A stretch of 64,000 nt of DNA from Trochalopteron elliotii (taxonomy: Eukaryota > Chordata > Aves > Passeriformes > Leiothrichidae), in contig JANPWX010000077.1 of NCBI GenBank assembly GCA_024734555.1, positions 3,287,887 to 3,351,886 on the forward strand. The letters are read 5' to 3'. Numbering within the stretch: the first letter of the stretch is position 1; every line of letters starts with the position of its first letter. The notes below the pieces were generated by a model. It was given only the letters and a program-made list of their open reading frames with translations. It did no database searches and was not told the DNA's origin. Made by a program: the position numbers and the translations under genes. Of the stretch, positions 37,170 to 47,636 are shown piece by piece.

Positions 37170-37690
37170 TTTCATTGGGTTTACATGGCAAGATTTTGGT
37201 AGCAGGGGGCATTTGTGAGAAGAGATCAGGAGCTGTCCCCTCATCAGATACAGCGTCTTCCATCTAGCTCCAAAATAGACTGGCTACTGACCAAAGATGA
37301 GCCAACCAGCAATACTGGTGGTGCCCCTGCAATAACATATTCAAGAAAGGGTAAAAAACTCTGCAGCAGCTGTGAGAAAGTTGAGTGTGTAAATGTGAGA
37401 GAAACAGCCCCCTCAGACACCAAGGCCAGGGGAGGCAGGGGAGGAGATGCTCCAGGTAGGAAAAACAAAGATTCTTCTTCAGCCCTTGCATAAGACCATA
37501 AATGGTCCCTCAGCACTACGGCAACATAATTTTTCCCTCAGCAGCCTGTGAGGTCTGTGATGGAGCAGATATCCATCCACCTGCAGCTCATGTTGTACTC
37601 CATACTGGAGCAGGTGGATACATCCAGAAGTAAACTGCAACTCATGGAGAGGTGATGCCAGAGCAGGCTCCTTAGGCAAGAAGTATTAGG
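37170..37690. repeat. Unclassified interspersed repeat, probably LTR-derived
   Basis: GC-richer than its surroundings. It has a layout I recall from a common bird repeat: 'ttttggtagcagggggc', 'gtgagaagagatcaggagctg', 'tggctactgaccaaagatgagcc', then phrases such as 'atggagcagatatccatccacctgcagc' and 'ctggagcaggtggatac', which repeat the motif 'gga gcag'. The 92- and 90-codon frames here are on opposite strands and without domains, so I do not call a gene. Family and orientation not determined. Confidence 0.5.
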
Positions 37691-37749
37691 TGTGAAGTGG
37701 AGCACAGCAAGAAGGAAAGGGTTGAAGGAAGGTAGTTTTAGCTTTATTT

Positions 37750-37800
37750 TTCACTACTTTAAAATTTCACTACTTTCACTACTTTCACTACTTTAAAATT
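37750..37800. repeat. Short tandem repeat, 9-bp unit TTTCACTAC
   Basis: Three adjacent 'tttcactac' units plus one more before 'tttaaaa'. The 'ttcactactttaaaatt' block is present twice. Looks like replication slippage. Confidence 0.85.
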
Positions 37801-38640
37801 AATTTCCAATAAATTAAAACAATTTTCCCAGGTGAAGATTATTTTGCCCATGACAGCAATTTGTGAGTGATCTCTCTGTTGCTTTTAATCACATTTCGTA
37901 TGTTTTTTGTCTTGGTGAGAAGAGGGAATGATGAAGAGACTTAGTGGGCACCTAGGATAGCAAAGGAGAATCCTCCCCATACTTTTTCAAATAAAAAAAA
38001 AATGCTTTATCTGAGATGGAGTTCAAATCAAACTTACTGTGAAAGTAAAATCTGTCATACATGTCATCCATGTAATAACATGGACTAATATAAGGAATCT
38101 TCATTTACATGTGATGTTAATTCTGTAATAATTTCTTTGTAATCAACAAAAAAAAGTCCTCAAATAAAGTAAACTAAAAGTTCATCCTTTAATAATTCAG
38201 CTTACTTTTTTTTTTTTCTTTTTTTTTTTTTCTTTTTTTTTTTTTTTCCCTCAGGGCTGGAAGAAAGTAGAGAATTTTTTACTGTAAGTTCTAGAAATTA
38301 TACATAGACAGCATGAGATTAGTATCTGAGCTACACTTAAGGCCATCAGTTACATGACACCTTTTCTCATGAATTAATGCAAACTCTGCTTGTTATAAAC
38401 AGGATGAAAACAGTCAGCATAGCTGAAGTATAAAACTGCTGGTTTTGAAGATAATAATAATAATAGTTTACAGCTGTATAGTTCTTTTATTCATGAAGAT
38501 TGGTCCTATTGAAATGGAATTGTTATCTTAAATTGCAGAGGAGATTTTAGTCTACTGTATTTTCAGATAGTTCTGTTTTTGAGACTGATGTTTTCTCCTC
38601 TCAATGGAGGTTGATTTTTTCTCCTCTCTGCTGATGGGTG
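37801..38640. other. AT-rich DNA with T-rich tract
   Basis: 38203-38248 is a T-rich tract with two interspersed C bases. Otherwise nothing recognised. Confidence 0.6.
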
Positions 38641-38960
38641 TTGGGATTGATTGATCTCCAGACTGATGCCAGTAGTGCTACAGGGGTACCTGTGCCCAGT
38701 CCCATCCCCAGTCCCATGGGAAGCCTGTCTCCTGGATGGGCCCCTTGGACCTGCATTACAACCTGTCTCTGGCCTCAGCTCTGGACTCATCTCTATCCCA
38801 CTTTACTGAAAGATCACCCCCAGGCTCACTTGGGCCCTGGTTCATGCCTTTACTCAGGTGCTGTGGGACTTCACCTGGTCAGAGAAGGCAATACCTGTGC
38901 TGGGTCACCCTCAGCTCCCATCTAACTACCCTGCTTGGAGAAGCCTTGCTTTGCATCACT
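38641..38960. other. GC-richer island, unclassified
   Basis: C-rich forward strand with 'cccagtcccatccccagtcccatggg' short repeats, 'ctctggcctcagctctggactcatctc' and similar. Frames of 95 and 75 codons overlap on the forward strand, but they have no domain and are Pro/Ser/Leu-rich as the base composition dictates. It could be an old repeat. No CpG clustering of the sort seen in promoters. Confidence 0.45.
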
Positions 38961-40199
38961 TGACAAAAGGAAAGAAAGAAATGTGTATCTTTGTGATGGG
39001 TTAGGCAGAACCCAGTCAAAAAACAGGCAATAAGGTGTCAGTTCATGCTGAAGAGTTTCTGGGTTTTACAGAGCAGCATACAAGTTCCCTGTGGAAAAAT
39101 GGCTCAAGAAGGTAGAAAGATGTTAAATAAATAAATAAATGCAGGCAATTTTTAAAGGTAGGTGTCATGTGTTAGTTGAAATGCTTACAAATTTTTGTAC
39201 TCTGTTGCATTCTCCCTACAGCAAAATAAGGTGAATCCAGAAAAATAGGTTACATCCTCTGATACAACAAACTAATTCTTGAGACCAGGGCTTACTCAGA
39301 CGAGCTCACGAAATAATAGAGGGAGATCAGCAATGTCCCAAAAGGTGTATTTGAACAGTCCACTATTTAGAACAATATCAGTGTTACTGAGAAAGCAGCA
39401 AGGGAGATACACAGAATCATAAAGAAACATCCAGGGAACAGAACAGCCTTGTCTTCAGGCTAACACACTCAACTTCTTGTAAAAAGGACTTAAAGGAAAA
39501 TCTCTTGAAGGATGAGAAATTGTAGTTTCAATGTTCTCCTCTGGAAAGTGGTAACTTGTGCCTTTGCACTGGTGATATCTGCCAAAGACAGAAACATTTT
39601 TGATTTGGTCATTAAGCTTATACATATTCAGGTTTGAAATGCAAGCAAGCTACATCAACCACATTCAAAAATGAATGGCTTTTAGCAACACCTGAACATT
39701 CTGCCAGTAAATAACAGAGATGCATTTTGTGATGCCTAGTTTGCAGTTAACGATTTCATAGTAATAACAATAGAAACTGTTGAAAAAAAACATATAGGAC
39801 ACTATCTGTAGGACACTGGATGGAAAATATTTGCTGGCAAGGGCTTCCTTTGATTGTTCAAAGAATATTTTTATGTATGAAAATAAACTGAAGGATATTC
39901 CATATGTCAACAGCACTGAAATTCATTTGCTGATTAGGAAAAAGGTAATACTAACACCATTTTATTATGTTAGCCAATGAAAATTGCAACAGAAATTGTG
40001 GCATATTGAATCTGAATGAAATCATCAATGCCATAGAGAAAGAAAACACATATGTTGATGACCATCATGGGAAAATTACTAATTCCAAACAAGGAAAGGA
40101 AAATTAGCCTGAGTTTTTAGACAGATCAGGAATGGAGCAGTTAGGCATCTGAAAATGCTAATATATTTTTCTGTCTGTATGTGTCTATTTGGACCTGAT
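38961..40199. other. AT-rich DNA, nothing certain
   Basis: Contains (AAAT)n at 39125-39141. No gene seen. The left part of the neighbouring LINE may extend into it. Confidence 0.5.
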
Positions 40200-40860
40200 T
40201 TTGGTCAGTGCCACAGTTTTATAATATTACTGTCCAAATCTGATCCATAACAGTGACCACAATCCACTAAGAATCAAGGCCTTTCCAGGATTACCAAAAG
40301 CCGGGAACTTTTATGTCTGCTGTGTTTAATTTTTAAGAAAAAAGTACGAATTACAGGAAAGTTATGAAGCTCACAAAGAAGCTGATAAAGAAAGTGTAGG
40401 AAAGGGTAAAACATTTTCAAATTTCAGGAGCTTTCAAAAGATACAGTTGTAGAGGTTCAAAGGCAACTTATACTACTTGAGGATAAGGTCTAAAAATATG
40501 TTGAGGGAAACATTCATGCAAAATAGCAGAGAAGGAAAGTTAATAAATTCAAGTTTAAAAAAAATCATAAAAGTTCTTAGAACCTCACAGGTTAAATTTG
40601 AAAACACAGTAAGTCAGTACAAAAAGAAGCATTGAGGAAGTACTAGAAGAATGCATTTAAAAATAACAGTAAGTCATTCTTCAAGTATATCAGGTGAACA
40701 AATCTTGATGGGAATTTTACAAGGTTGGTAGATGATCAAAACCTAAGATGAGTGTTCAGAGAAGATAATGTCAGAGCTGGAAGGCATAAGGATTTTTCTT
40801 CCATCTTTACTTACAATGAACAACACAGAAAACTTCACCACTTTGTCAAGTTTTTTCTTT
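40200..40860 (+). mobile_element. Old LINE remnant, CR1-like ORF2 between endonuclease and RT (candidate)
   Basis: Forward translation near 40245 reads SDHNPL, a candidate for the Ser-Asp-His block that closes CR1-type endonuclease domains. It is followed by FLRKKYELQESYEAHKEADK (about 40335), which resembles the charged linker after the endonuclease. 40670-40850 resembles the pre-RT segment, with 'cattcttcaagtatatcagg' and 'cagagctggaaggcata'. Stops and frameshifts are frequent. It lies on the same strand as, and about 370 bp before, the CR1 3' end at 41230, so both may belong to one degraded copy. The family assignment is tentative. Confidence 0.4.
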
Positions 40861-41229
40861 TTTATGTTGGGGGAGAAGGGCTGCATCTCAACTTTTTCTA
40901 GTCAATAATTTATCAGGAAAAAGAAAGTGAAAAGAAACAGCTTTCTGTAAACATATGTGATCTACTCCAAAACCTATAGGAAATGAAGGATTAAATACCT
41001 GAATAATCAATTTCATTTTACATTAGGTTATGTGATAAAAACTCATCTGCACATCCATAAAAGAAGTACAGAGAAAGAATGGCAGATGGAAGAGCCCAAA
41101 TAATTCATTGCTCTGGCTTCTTCTAAGCGAACTGCGGAAGCCATAAGCCTATCAAAGACCAATCTTAATAAGCCCAGATAAGTACAGAGGAAAAAAGGCA
41201 TGTGGGAACCCAAATTCCCCAGACTCTCA

Positions 41230-41971
41230 GGAGAAGGAGAGAACCAAGAGCAGTGCTGCAGAGGACTTAATGATACTGCTAGACGAAAATTTGGACATTA
41301 GGCTGTAATGTGGACTTGCAGCCCAGAAAGGCAACCACCCTGGGCATTCATAAAATGCAGTGTGACAAAGCAGGCCGAGGGAGCTGATTCTACGCCTCTA
41401 ATCCTCTCCTATGAGATCCCACTTGGAATATTATATCCAGCTCTGGGGCTTCCGACAAAAAAAGGTCATGGACTTGTTGGAGTAGGTCAAGAAGAGGGCC
41501 ACAAAAGTGGTCGGGAGGCTGGAACAACTTGCCTATGAAGAAAGGCTGAGAGAACTGTTTTTTTTGGTTTTTTTTTTTTAATTTGAAGACAAGAGAGCTC
41601 TGAGGAGAGCTCATTGAAGGCTAACTGAAGCCTTTCAATACCTAAAGGACACTTGTAAGGAAAGAAGAAAGACTTTTTACCTGTATTCACAGAATGAGGG
41701 GCAATTGCTTTAAAAAGAATATGGTTAAGTTTAAATTTGACATAAAAAATAAATAGTTTACAATGAAAGTGGGGAAATACTGAAACAAGTTGCCCAGTGA
41801 AGTTATGGAGTTATGGATGCCACACCACTGGAATTGCTTCAGGTCAGTTTGTATGGTGCTATGGGGCACAGACAGTGCAAGATGTCCCTGCTTTTGGTGG
41901 GGAGTTTGCACTAGATGACCTTTCAAGTTCCTCTGCCACTCAAACAATGACTCTGTGATTCTATGATTCTT
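41230..41971 (+). mobile_element. CR1 LINE, 3' portion
   Basis: Forward landmarks: 'ggacttgcagcccagaaaggcaacc' (about 41310), 'ctcctatgagatcccacttggaatattatatccagctctggggc', 'gcctatgaagaaaggctgagagaactg', 'ggtggggagtttgcactagatgacc', and the terminal 'tgattctatgattctt'. A T-rich stretch at 41560-41580 splits it. Retains a CR1-like 3' terminal repeat, so this is a genuine 3' end. Confidence 0.92.
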
Positions 41972-42269
41972 GTGTCTGACTGTTCAGCATAACTCTAAAA
42001 GTTACAAAAACTGGTAAATACTGAAGTGAAAAAAAAGCTGCTATTGAAGTAGCAGAGGTGAAGTCAAGTATGAAGAACTGCAGAATAATTTCAGAATACC
42101 AACTAGGTACTAAAATAGCAGATGATAGTAAATTAAGGTAAGTGTAAAGTGATGTAGAAAATCCCATATTTTTATGCACAGTCACTGGTTCTAATTGGAT
42201 GATTACGTACTAAATGAGGTCTTTACATTACAATTGTTCGTTGTATACAAAATATAAATACAGTAGTTC

Positions 42270-42384
42270 TTAAAAGATTCACATGATAGGAATTATTAGA
42301 GAAGTAATTCAGAAGATAAAAAATAANTTAAAAGATTCACATGATAGGAATTATTAGAGAAGTAATTCAGAAGATAAAAAATAA
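42270..42384. repeat. 57-bp exact duplication around a single N: assembly join
   Basis: The 57 bases at 42270-42326 are repeated without change at 42328-42384, with one 'n' at 42327 between them. This is the pattern left when two contigs with overlapping ends are joined by a minimal gap without merging the overlap. The genome probably has one copy. Confidence 0.9.
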
Positions 42385-44025
42385 TTAGTTTTATGTTATT
42401 TTAAAATCTACAGAAAAACTGAAGACTCATGTCTATGGAAGTATGAAAAGGGTGATAATGTAAAATATCTTCCATATGAAAAATTATTAAGTTCATGTTT
42501 AAATGTAAAGTTATACTTTATCTGGAAAAGATCTAAGGGGAGTCCATAGAGTAGGGAGAATCTGCAGTTATTTCAGAAAATTAGTGACATGGCTATTTTG
42601 TTTTAGGGTATGATGGTTTATTAAGTTTTCTGTTACAAAAACTGAGAAGTTTCCAGTGAAACTAGAACTCTCATCCTTAAAAAAAGACAAACAGAACAAT
42701 AAGCTAGGAAGACGAGATAAACTAAAAAACATATAATAGGTCACATATATCTATCAATTAAGAAATGAAGTTAAAACTAAAAATTAGTTCCTCTCAGAAG
42801 GCTGGTGTGGATGCCAAGAATGGAGGTGGGGTTTGTTTGGTTGGGGTTTTTTTGGTTTGTTTGTTTGGTTGGTTGGTTTGGGTTTTTTGTTTTGTTTTGG
42901 GGTTTGTTTTTTTTTTTTTTCTTTTTTATAATTAGGACCATTGAACTCTGATTAAACCAGTAATTTTAACATAATTCATTGTTCATCAATGAATTGATTG
43001 TTCACCATATGTTTTCCATAATGAAAATATTTGCTGGTGCTGTTGAGTAGATAGCTCAAGATTAAGTTTACCCTCCACAAGTCTAGGTATTTTAGATAGG
43101 AATCTGTCATTAGGTAAAAAGAGAGAGAAGAGCGACATTTCTAATGTATTTCTCCTAATTTAAGAAAGATACTCACTACAGGTAAGTTAGACTCTGTCTT
43201 AGATGAATAGTTTTGTGATCGCTAAAGATGACCTAAACTAATATATGTCTAAGTAGCTGAAAGTTATTGATTACTCCAATTTCTTTTAATAATAAGATGT
43301 AAACTGTAAAACCACTTTTGTGTTTTGAGAATTTTACCTACTTTTAATTTTACAAGATGTGAAGCCTTTCAATGGAAAATAGATGTCAGTAAAATCTGAT
43401 TTGGTTAATGAGTTGCCCTATTAGAGTCAAAACCATAAAATCTCTAGAATTTCTTTCACAGGATACCAAATGAGTTTAAATTGCAGAACTCAATAATTCT
43501 TAATTAGAAAATGATAAATTGAAATTTTATCTGCATTATTTTTTCCATGTATTAAAAAAAAACCCAACAACAACAGTGGGGAGTTTATGCAGTCCTGAAA
43601 TATGACTCTGTTCAGACTTTGAAACTGATTTCACTGAATTTGAACATTTAATTGCCAACTTGTCAGTTACTACCTTAAGGCAGAGGCTGTCTATTAAGTA
43701 GACAGTGAAGGAAGCAGTGTTTATTAGTTGTTACTTAACCTGAGCAGTGTTATTACTTAAAAGACTGGGAAAAAATGCCTTAAAGTAAGATTAATTGGAA
43801 CATGTTATTTCCCTTGCACTCATATTAATGTCACCAAGCAACTTTTGAATTGGTAAAAAGGAATCTTCCTATTCAAAACACAATATAAGTGCATATTCTT
43901 ACTTCATTAGATTGATAATATGAGTTCATATGTTGACATCTATTAATCTGAATGCTAATATGTCGGCATCTGCGTGAGTGTATTGTATATGTGAGTGTAC
44001 AGGAATTAAAAGAATTTACTAGTTC
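42385..44025. other. AT-rich DNA with a G/T-rich tract
   Basis: 42833-42926 is a T/G low-complexity tract with GGTT and TTTG units and a T run. Nothing else recognised. Confidence 0.6.
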
Positions 44026-44330
44026 ACAGCATCACAGAGTGGATCAGGTTGGAAGGAACCAAAACGGGTCCACTGGCCCAATCTCCCTGCTCAAGTAGAG
44101 CCATCCCAGAGCACACTGAGCAAGATTTTGTCCAATGAGGGAGAATACACAGCCTCTCCAGACAATCTGTTTCGGTAGGTGGTCGCTCACACAGTAAATA
44201 AGTTATTGCTCATATTCAGGTCGAACTTCATGTACATCTGTTTCTGCCTGTTGCCTCTTGTACTACTGCTTGGTGCCAGTGGGAAGAGTCTGGCCATTCT
44301 CTTCAGTTGGACAATGTCTGACCAGGCCAG
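44026..44330 (-). mobile_element. CR1 LINE, 3' portion, 5'-truncated
   Basis: The left end reads 'cagcatcacagagtggatcaggttggaagga', the reverse complement of a CR1 3' end. It is followed by 'cactggcccaatctccctgctcaagtagagccatcccagagcaca', 'cacagcctctccagacaatctg' and 'gttcaggtcgaacttcatgt'-type text expected of the 3'UTR. The right end is uncertain; an LTR begins 100 bp further right. Confidence 0.88.
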
Positions 44331-44428
44331 GAGTATAAGAAAGGGAAATCAGCAGAAGAGATTTTCTGACTGCCATAGATTCCCTGCATATGTTTGCATG
44401 TGTTTAGGATTATCAATACACATATGAA

Positions 44429-44786
44429 AGTCGTGGTTTAACCCAGGCAACAACTCAGCCCCACACAGTTCCTTGTTCACTCTCCTGCAGGAGTATAGGG
44501 AAGAAAATCAGAAGAGTAAAAGTGCAAACACACATGGATTAAGATATAGACAATTTGATAAAGCAAAACTGTATATCCAAGAAAAAGAAAATAAATTCAT
44601 TCACTACTTCCCATGGGCAGGTAGATACTTAGCCGTTTGAGAAAAGAATGGTTTTATCACATGGTAACAGCTACTTGGATGGACAAATGCCATAACTGCA
44701 AATAATATCCCCTTTCTTTTTCTTTTCCCTAAATTTTATTGTTGAGCATGACATCGTATGGTATGGGATACCCCTTTGACCAACCA
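44429..44786 (-). mobile_element. ERV LTR, family B, partial (lacks its 5' part)
   Basis: Starts on the forward strand with 'tcgtggtttaacccaggcaacaac' (TG changed to AG) and runs through 'ttcactacttcccatgggcagg', 'attgttgagcatgacatcgtatggtatggg' and 'atacccctttgacc'. There it stops abruptly at about 44786 against CR1 sequence. The remaining 200 bp or so (the start of U3 when read on the reverse strand) are missing and do not reappear after the CR1. A TATA-like box read in reverse lies near 44735. Confidence 0.75.
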
Positions 44787-45831
44787 GCATAGAAATCTTA
44801 CTGGATGTGGTGCTCACCAACACAGAGGAGTTCATTAAAGAAGATAACATTGGGTATTGCCTTGGCTGTAGCAACCATGCCCTGGTTGAGCCTGTGATCT
44901 CAAGAAATATGGGCCTGGCAAAGAGCCAAGTCAGGACCACGAACTTCAGAAAAGTGATTTTCCAGCTGTTTAAAGAAATAGTAGATGGTGTCCAGATGGC
45001 TTCTGAATATATCCCAGGACGAAGATTCTATAATACACAGACTTCTGCATTTAAGTGCCTGTCAGTAACTAAAAAGAGACAATTATTATCACTTTTGAAG
45101 TCCTCCAAAATGAGAACAGTTCCAGGCACACCCACAGTTTGGGTGGAGAAGAGGTTGAGAGCAGCCCTATGTAGATGAACTTGGGTATAATGCTTGATGA
45201 AAAACTCAACGTGAGCTGGCAGTGTGCACTTGCAGCCCAGAAAGCCAAATAAATCCTGGGCTGCACCAAAAACAGTGAGGCTGGCAGGGTAAGGGGAAGA
45301 GATTCTGTCCCTCTCTCTTTTTAGATCCCACCTAGAGTACTGCATCTAACCCTGAGTCCCCAGTATAAGGGCATGGAATTCTTCAGTCCAGAGGAGGACC
45401 ATGAAATTGATAAGAAGACTGGAGCATCTTCCCCATGAAGGCAGACTGAGAGAGTTGGGACTGCACAGCCTGGAGGAGAGAATGGAGACCTCATAGCAAC
45501 TTTTCTGTACTTGACAGGGACCTACAGAGAAGGTAGAGAGAGACTCTACATCAGGAATTGAAGGGGGCAAGACAAAGGTACAAACCAAAAGACAGGAAAT
45601 TTAGGCTAGATATTGGGAAGAAATTCTGTACTGTAAAGGTGGCGAGATACTGGGTTGCCCAGGGAAATTGTGTATGCCCCAACCCTAGTGGTGTTCAAAG
45701 CCAGGGTGGATAAGGCCTTGAGCAACTGCAGCTGGTAGGAAGTAGGTGTCCTTGCCATGATAAGAAGGTTGGGACAAGGTGATCTTTAAGATCCTTTCTA
45801 ATCCTTAACATTTTATGATTCTATCATTCTA
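44787..45831 (+). mobile_element. CR1 LINE, internally deleted, endonuclease end joined to 3' region
   Basis: 44787-44998 codes for the end of the CR1 endonuclease. From about 45148 the element resumes in the far 3' part: 'gagaagaggttgagagcagccct', 'ctggcagtgtgcacttgcagcccagaaagcc', 'ctggagcatcttccccatgaagg', 'ctgcacagcctggaggagagaatgga', and it closes with 'aagatcctttctaatcc' and 'tgattctatcattctat'. About 150 bp of other sequence sits at the joint, and nearly all of the reverse transcriptase is absent. Confidence 0.92.
44807..44998 (+). pseudogene. CR1 ORF2 endonuclease C-terminal remnant, catalytic Asp replaced
   Basis: The forward frame reads VLTNTEEFIKEDNIGYCLGC, then SNHALVE, then RNMGLAKSQVRTTNFRK. 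This is the closing part of the apurinic-type endonuclease of CR1 ORF2 and the start of the following linker. The family's Ser-Asp-His motif reads Ser-Asn-His here; the Asn codon is 'aac' at 44873-44875, explained by one G-to-A change. The open frame runs on to 45178 but is unrelated sequence after residue 63. A dead fragment. Confidence 0.88.
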
Positions 45832-47622
45832 TTTGTTATTTCAGAGGGAGAGGGTAATTTCATTTCAGAAATTATGAAACTAATTCCTATTTTTATATTT
45901 TGAACCTAATTGGATTCAATTTGGAAGTAATTTATCTTTGTCAAGCAATAGGAGAAATAAGAGACAAAGTTGAAATGATCAGCTGGCTCATCTGTAGAGC
46001 CCATTTGCACAACTTCCTCCTGATTCTGAAGGTAATTGTATGGGCATGTCTGAATTCCCTTGCAATCAGTTCCAAAAATATGGAAGAAAGTCTTAATTTG
46101 AGCTTTGTTTATTTGTTGTTTAATCTACAGGTCATTTGTTATCATTTGGAACTTATAAATAAATAAATGCCAATTGATCCATCATCTATTGGATCCCAAA
46201 GGCAGTCTGTCTGGAGACAGGATTTTCCACCAGAATAAATTTTTGTCAAGTGCTGGAAGGAAAGCAGTAGAGAAATGTTATGAAAGAGATTCAATGATGC
46301 ATTGCATCCGGTTTTAAAATTCTTCTGGTGGGATTCCTACAGCACTTTGCTTACAGCTTTCCTTAACCACTCACATTTCATGTGGTAAAAATGCCATGTG
46401 ATCAAGACTGAAATACATAATCCTAACACAAAAAAAAAAGAGTGCTGGTTGAGTGTACATATCCAGTAAGAGATCCCAAATCAACGTGCTGTTCTAAACT
46501 TCATATATTGTTCATAATTTTACAATAGGAATAATTCTGTCAAGATATTTAATTACTGCCCTAAAATATCCCTTCAGTAAAAGCTTCATTTTCATTGAAA
46601 AATATATATAGTTTGCCTGTTTTCTTGGAGAAAAGGATTGGATTAAATGATGAATGTACTGAAAAGATATTAATATTTTTTTTATCTTGTTTTAGACATT
46701 TTTCACAAAATCTGCACATGTTGGTGAGTTGTGGCAAAGAACAGAGGGAAAGAAAAAGGAGGAGTAGCTCATGAGTTGAGACTTTTGTTATAAGGATAGA
46801 CCAACAGATCTGTGAAGCAGATTTGCAGATGTGTAAAGCAGGATCTTATATATGAAAGCTCTAGTTGTTCACACAGTAGAATATTTGGTATTTGCAAAAG
46901 ATATGACCAACAAGCAAAACTACAAATATTATTCCTTTAGTTTGGAGTTTTTATGGAAAAAGGAGAAGACTAATATCTTGGCATTCTTTTTTTTTTTACA
47001 TGACATTACAGAAAAATATTTCTTTTCTGAATCCTGGATCCTGCTGTGCTTTTGAATTCTAAATATTAAAACAAAGTAACAAAATAAATAATGTAAACAA
47101 TCCAACTGATGTATTTCAGTCAAAGACTTAAAGATTTTTCTTTTTTATCAGCATTGGGAAAAAAATTCCCAAGAAATACACTTTATTGTCAAAGAAGTCC
47201 AACCAGATATACCAAGAAAAAGAAACTGATAGTTTCAATACCTTCCAAAAACCAAACCCAACATAATAGCAACTGTGTTCCACAAGTGAAAAAACTAATA
47301 AGAAAATGGGTTAATATTCTCTGTTACAGATGATCAAGGGAAGAAGACAGAATAAGAGATCATTATGAATTCATATGAAATGTTTCTGCATACTGGAAAG
47401 AAATATTTGATTTTAATATGTTATTCTGTCAGATGTTTTGCACTGTAAATACAGTGATATACAAGAAAGTTTTCAGACAAATTTTTGCTCCTTTTCAAGA
47501 GCCAACAAATCATAGTTTTAAAAATTACTTCTTGTCATGTATTATGTGATTTTGATGATGTATATTGGTTTGAGAGGTGTGTGTTCAGGTTAAATATGGT
47601 TGCTTTTTTACATTTCTATTGA
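45832..47622. other. AT-rich DNA, nothing recognised
   Basis: No recognised gene or repeat. Frames at 45900-46166 and 46852-47123 have no domain. Confidence 0.6.
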
Positions 47623-47623
47623 A

Positions 47624-47635
47624 CACTAGATGGCA
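47624..47635 (+). promoter_or_regulatory. CTCF-like core motif (candidate)
   Basis: The forward strand reads 'cactagatggca', a full match to the degenerate core CASYAGRKGGCR. A chance match cannot be excluded. Confidence 0.25.
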
Positions 47636-47636
47636 C

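Noticed and set aside
45028..45345. 105-codon reverse frame
   Set aside because: It is antisense to the forward CR1 at 44787-45831, whose landmarks explain the sequence.
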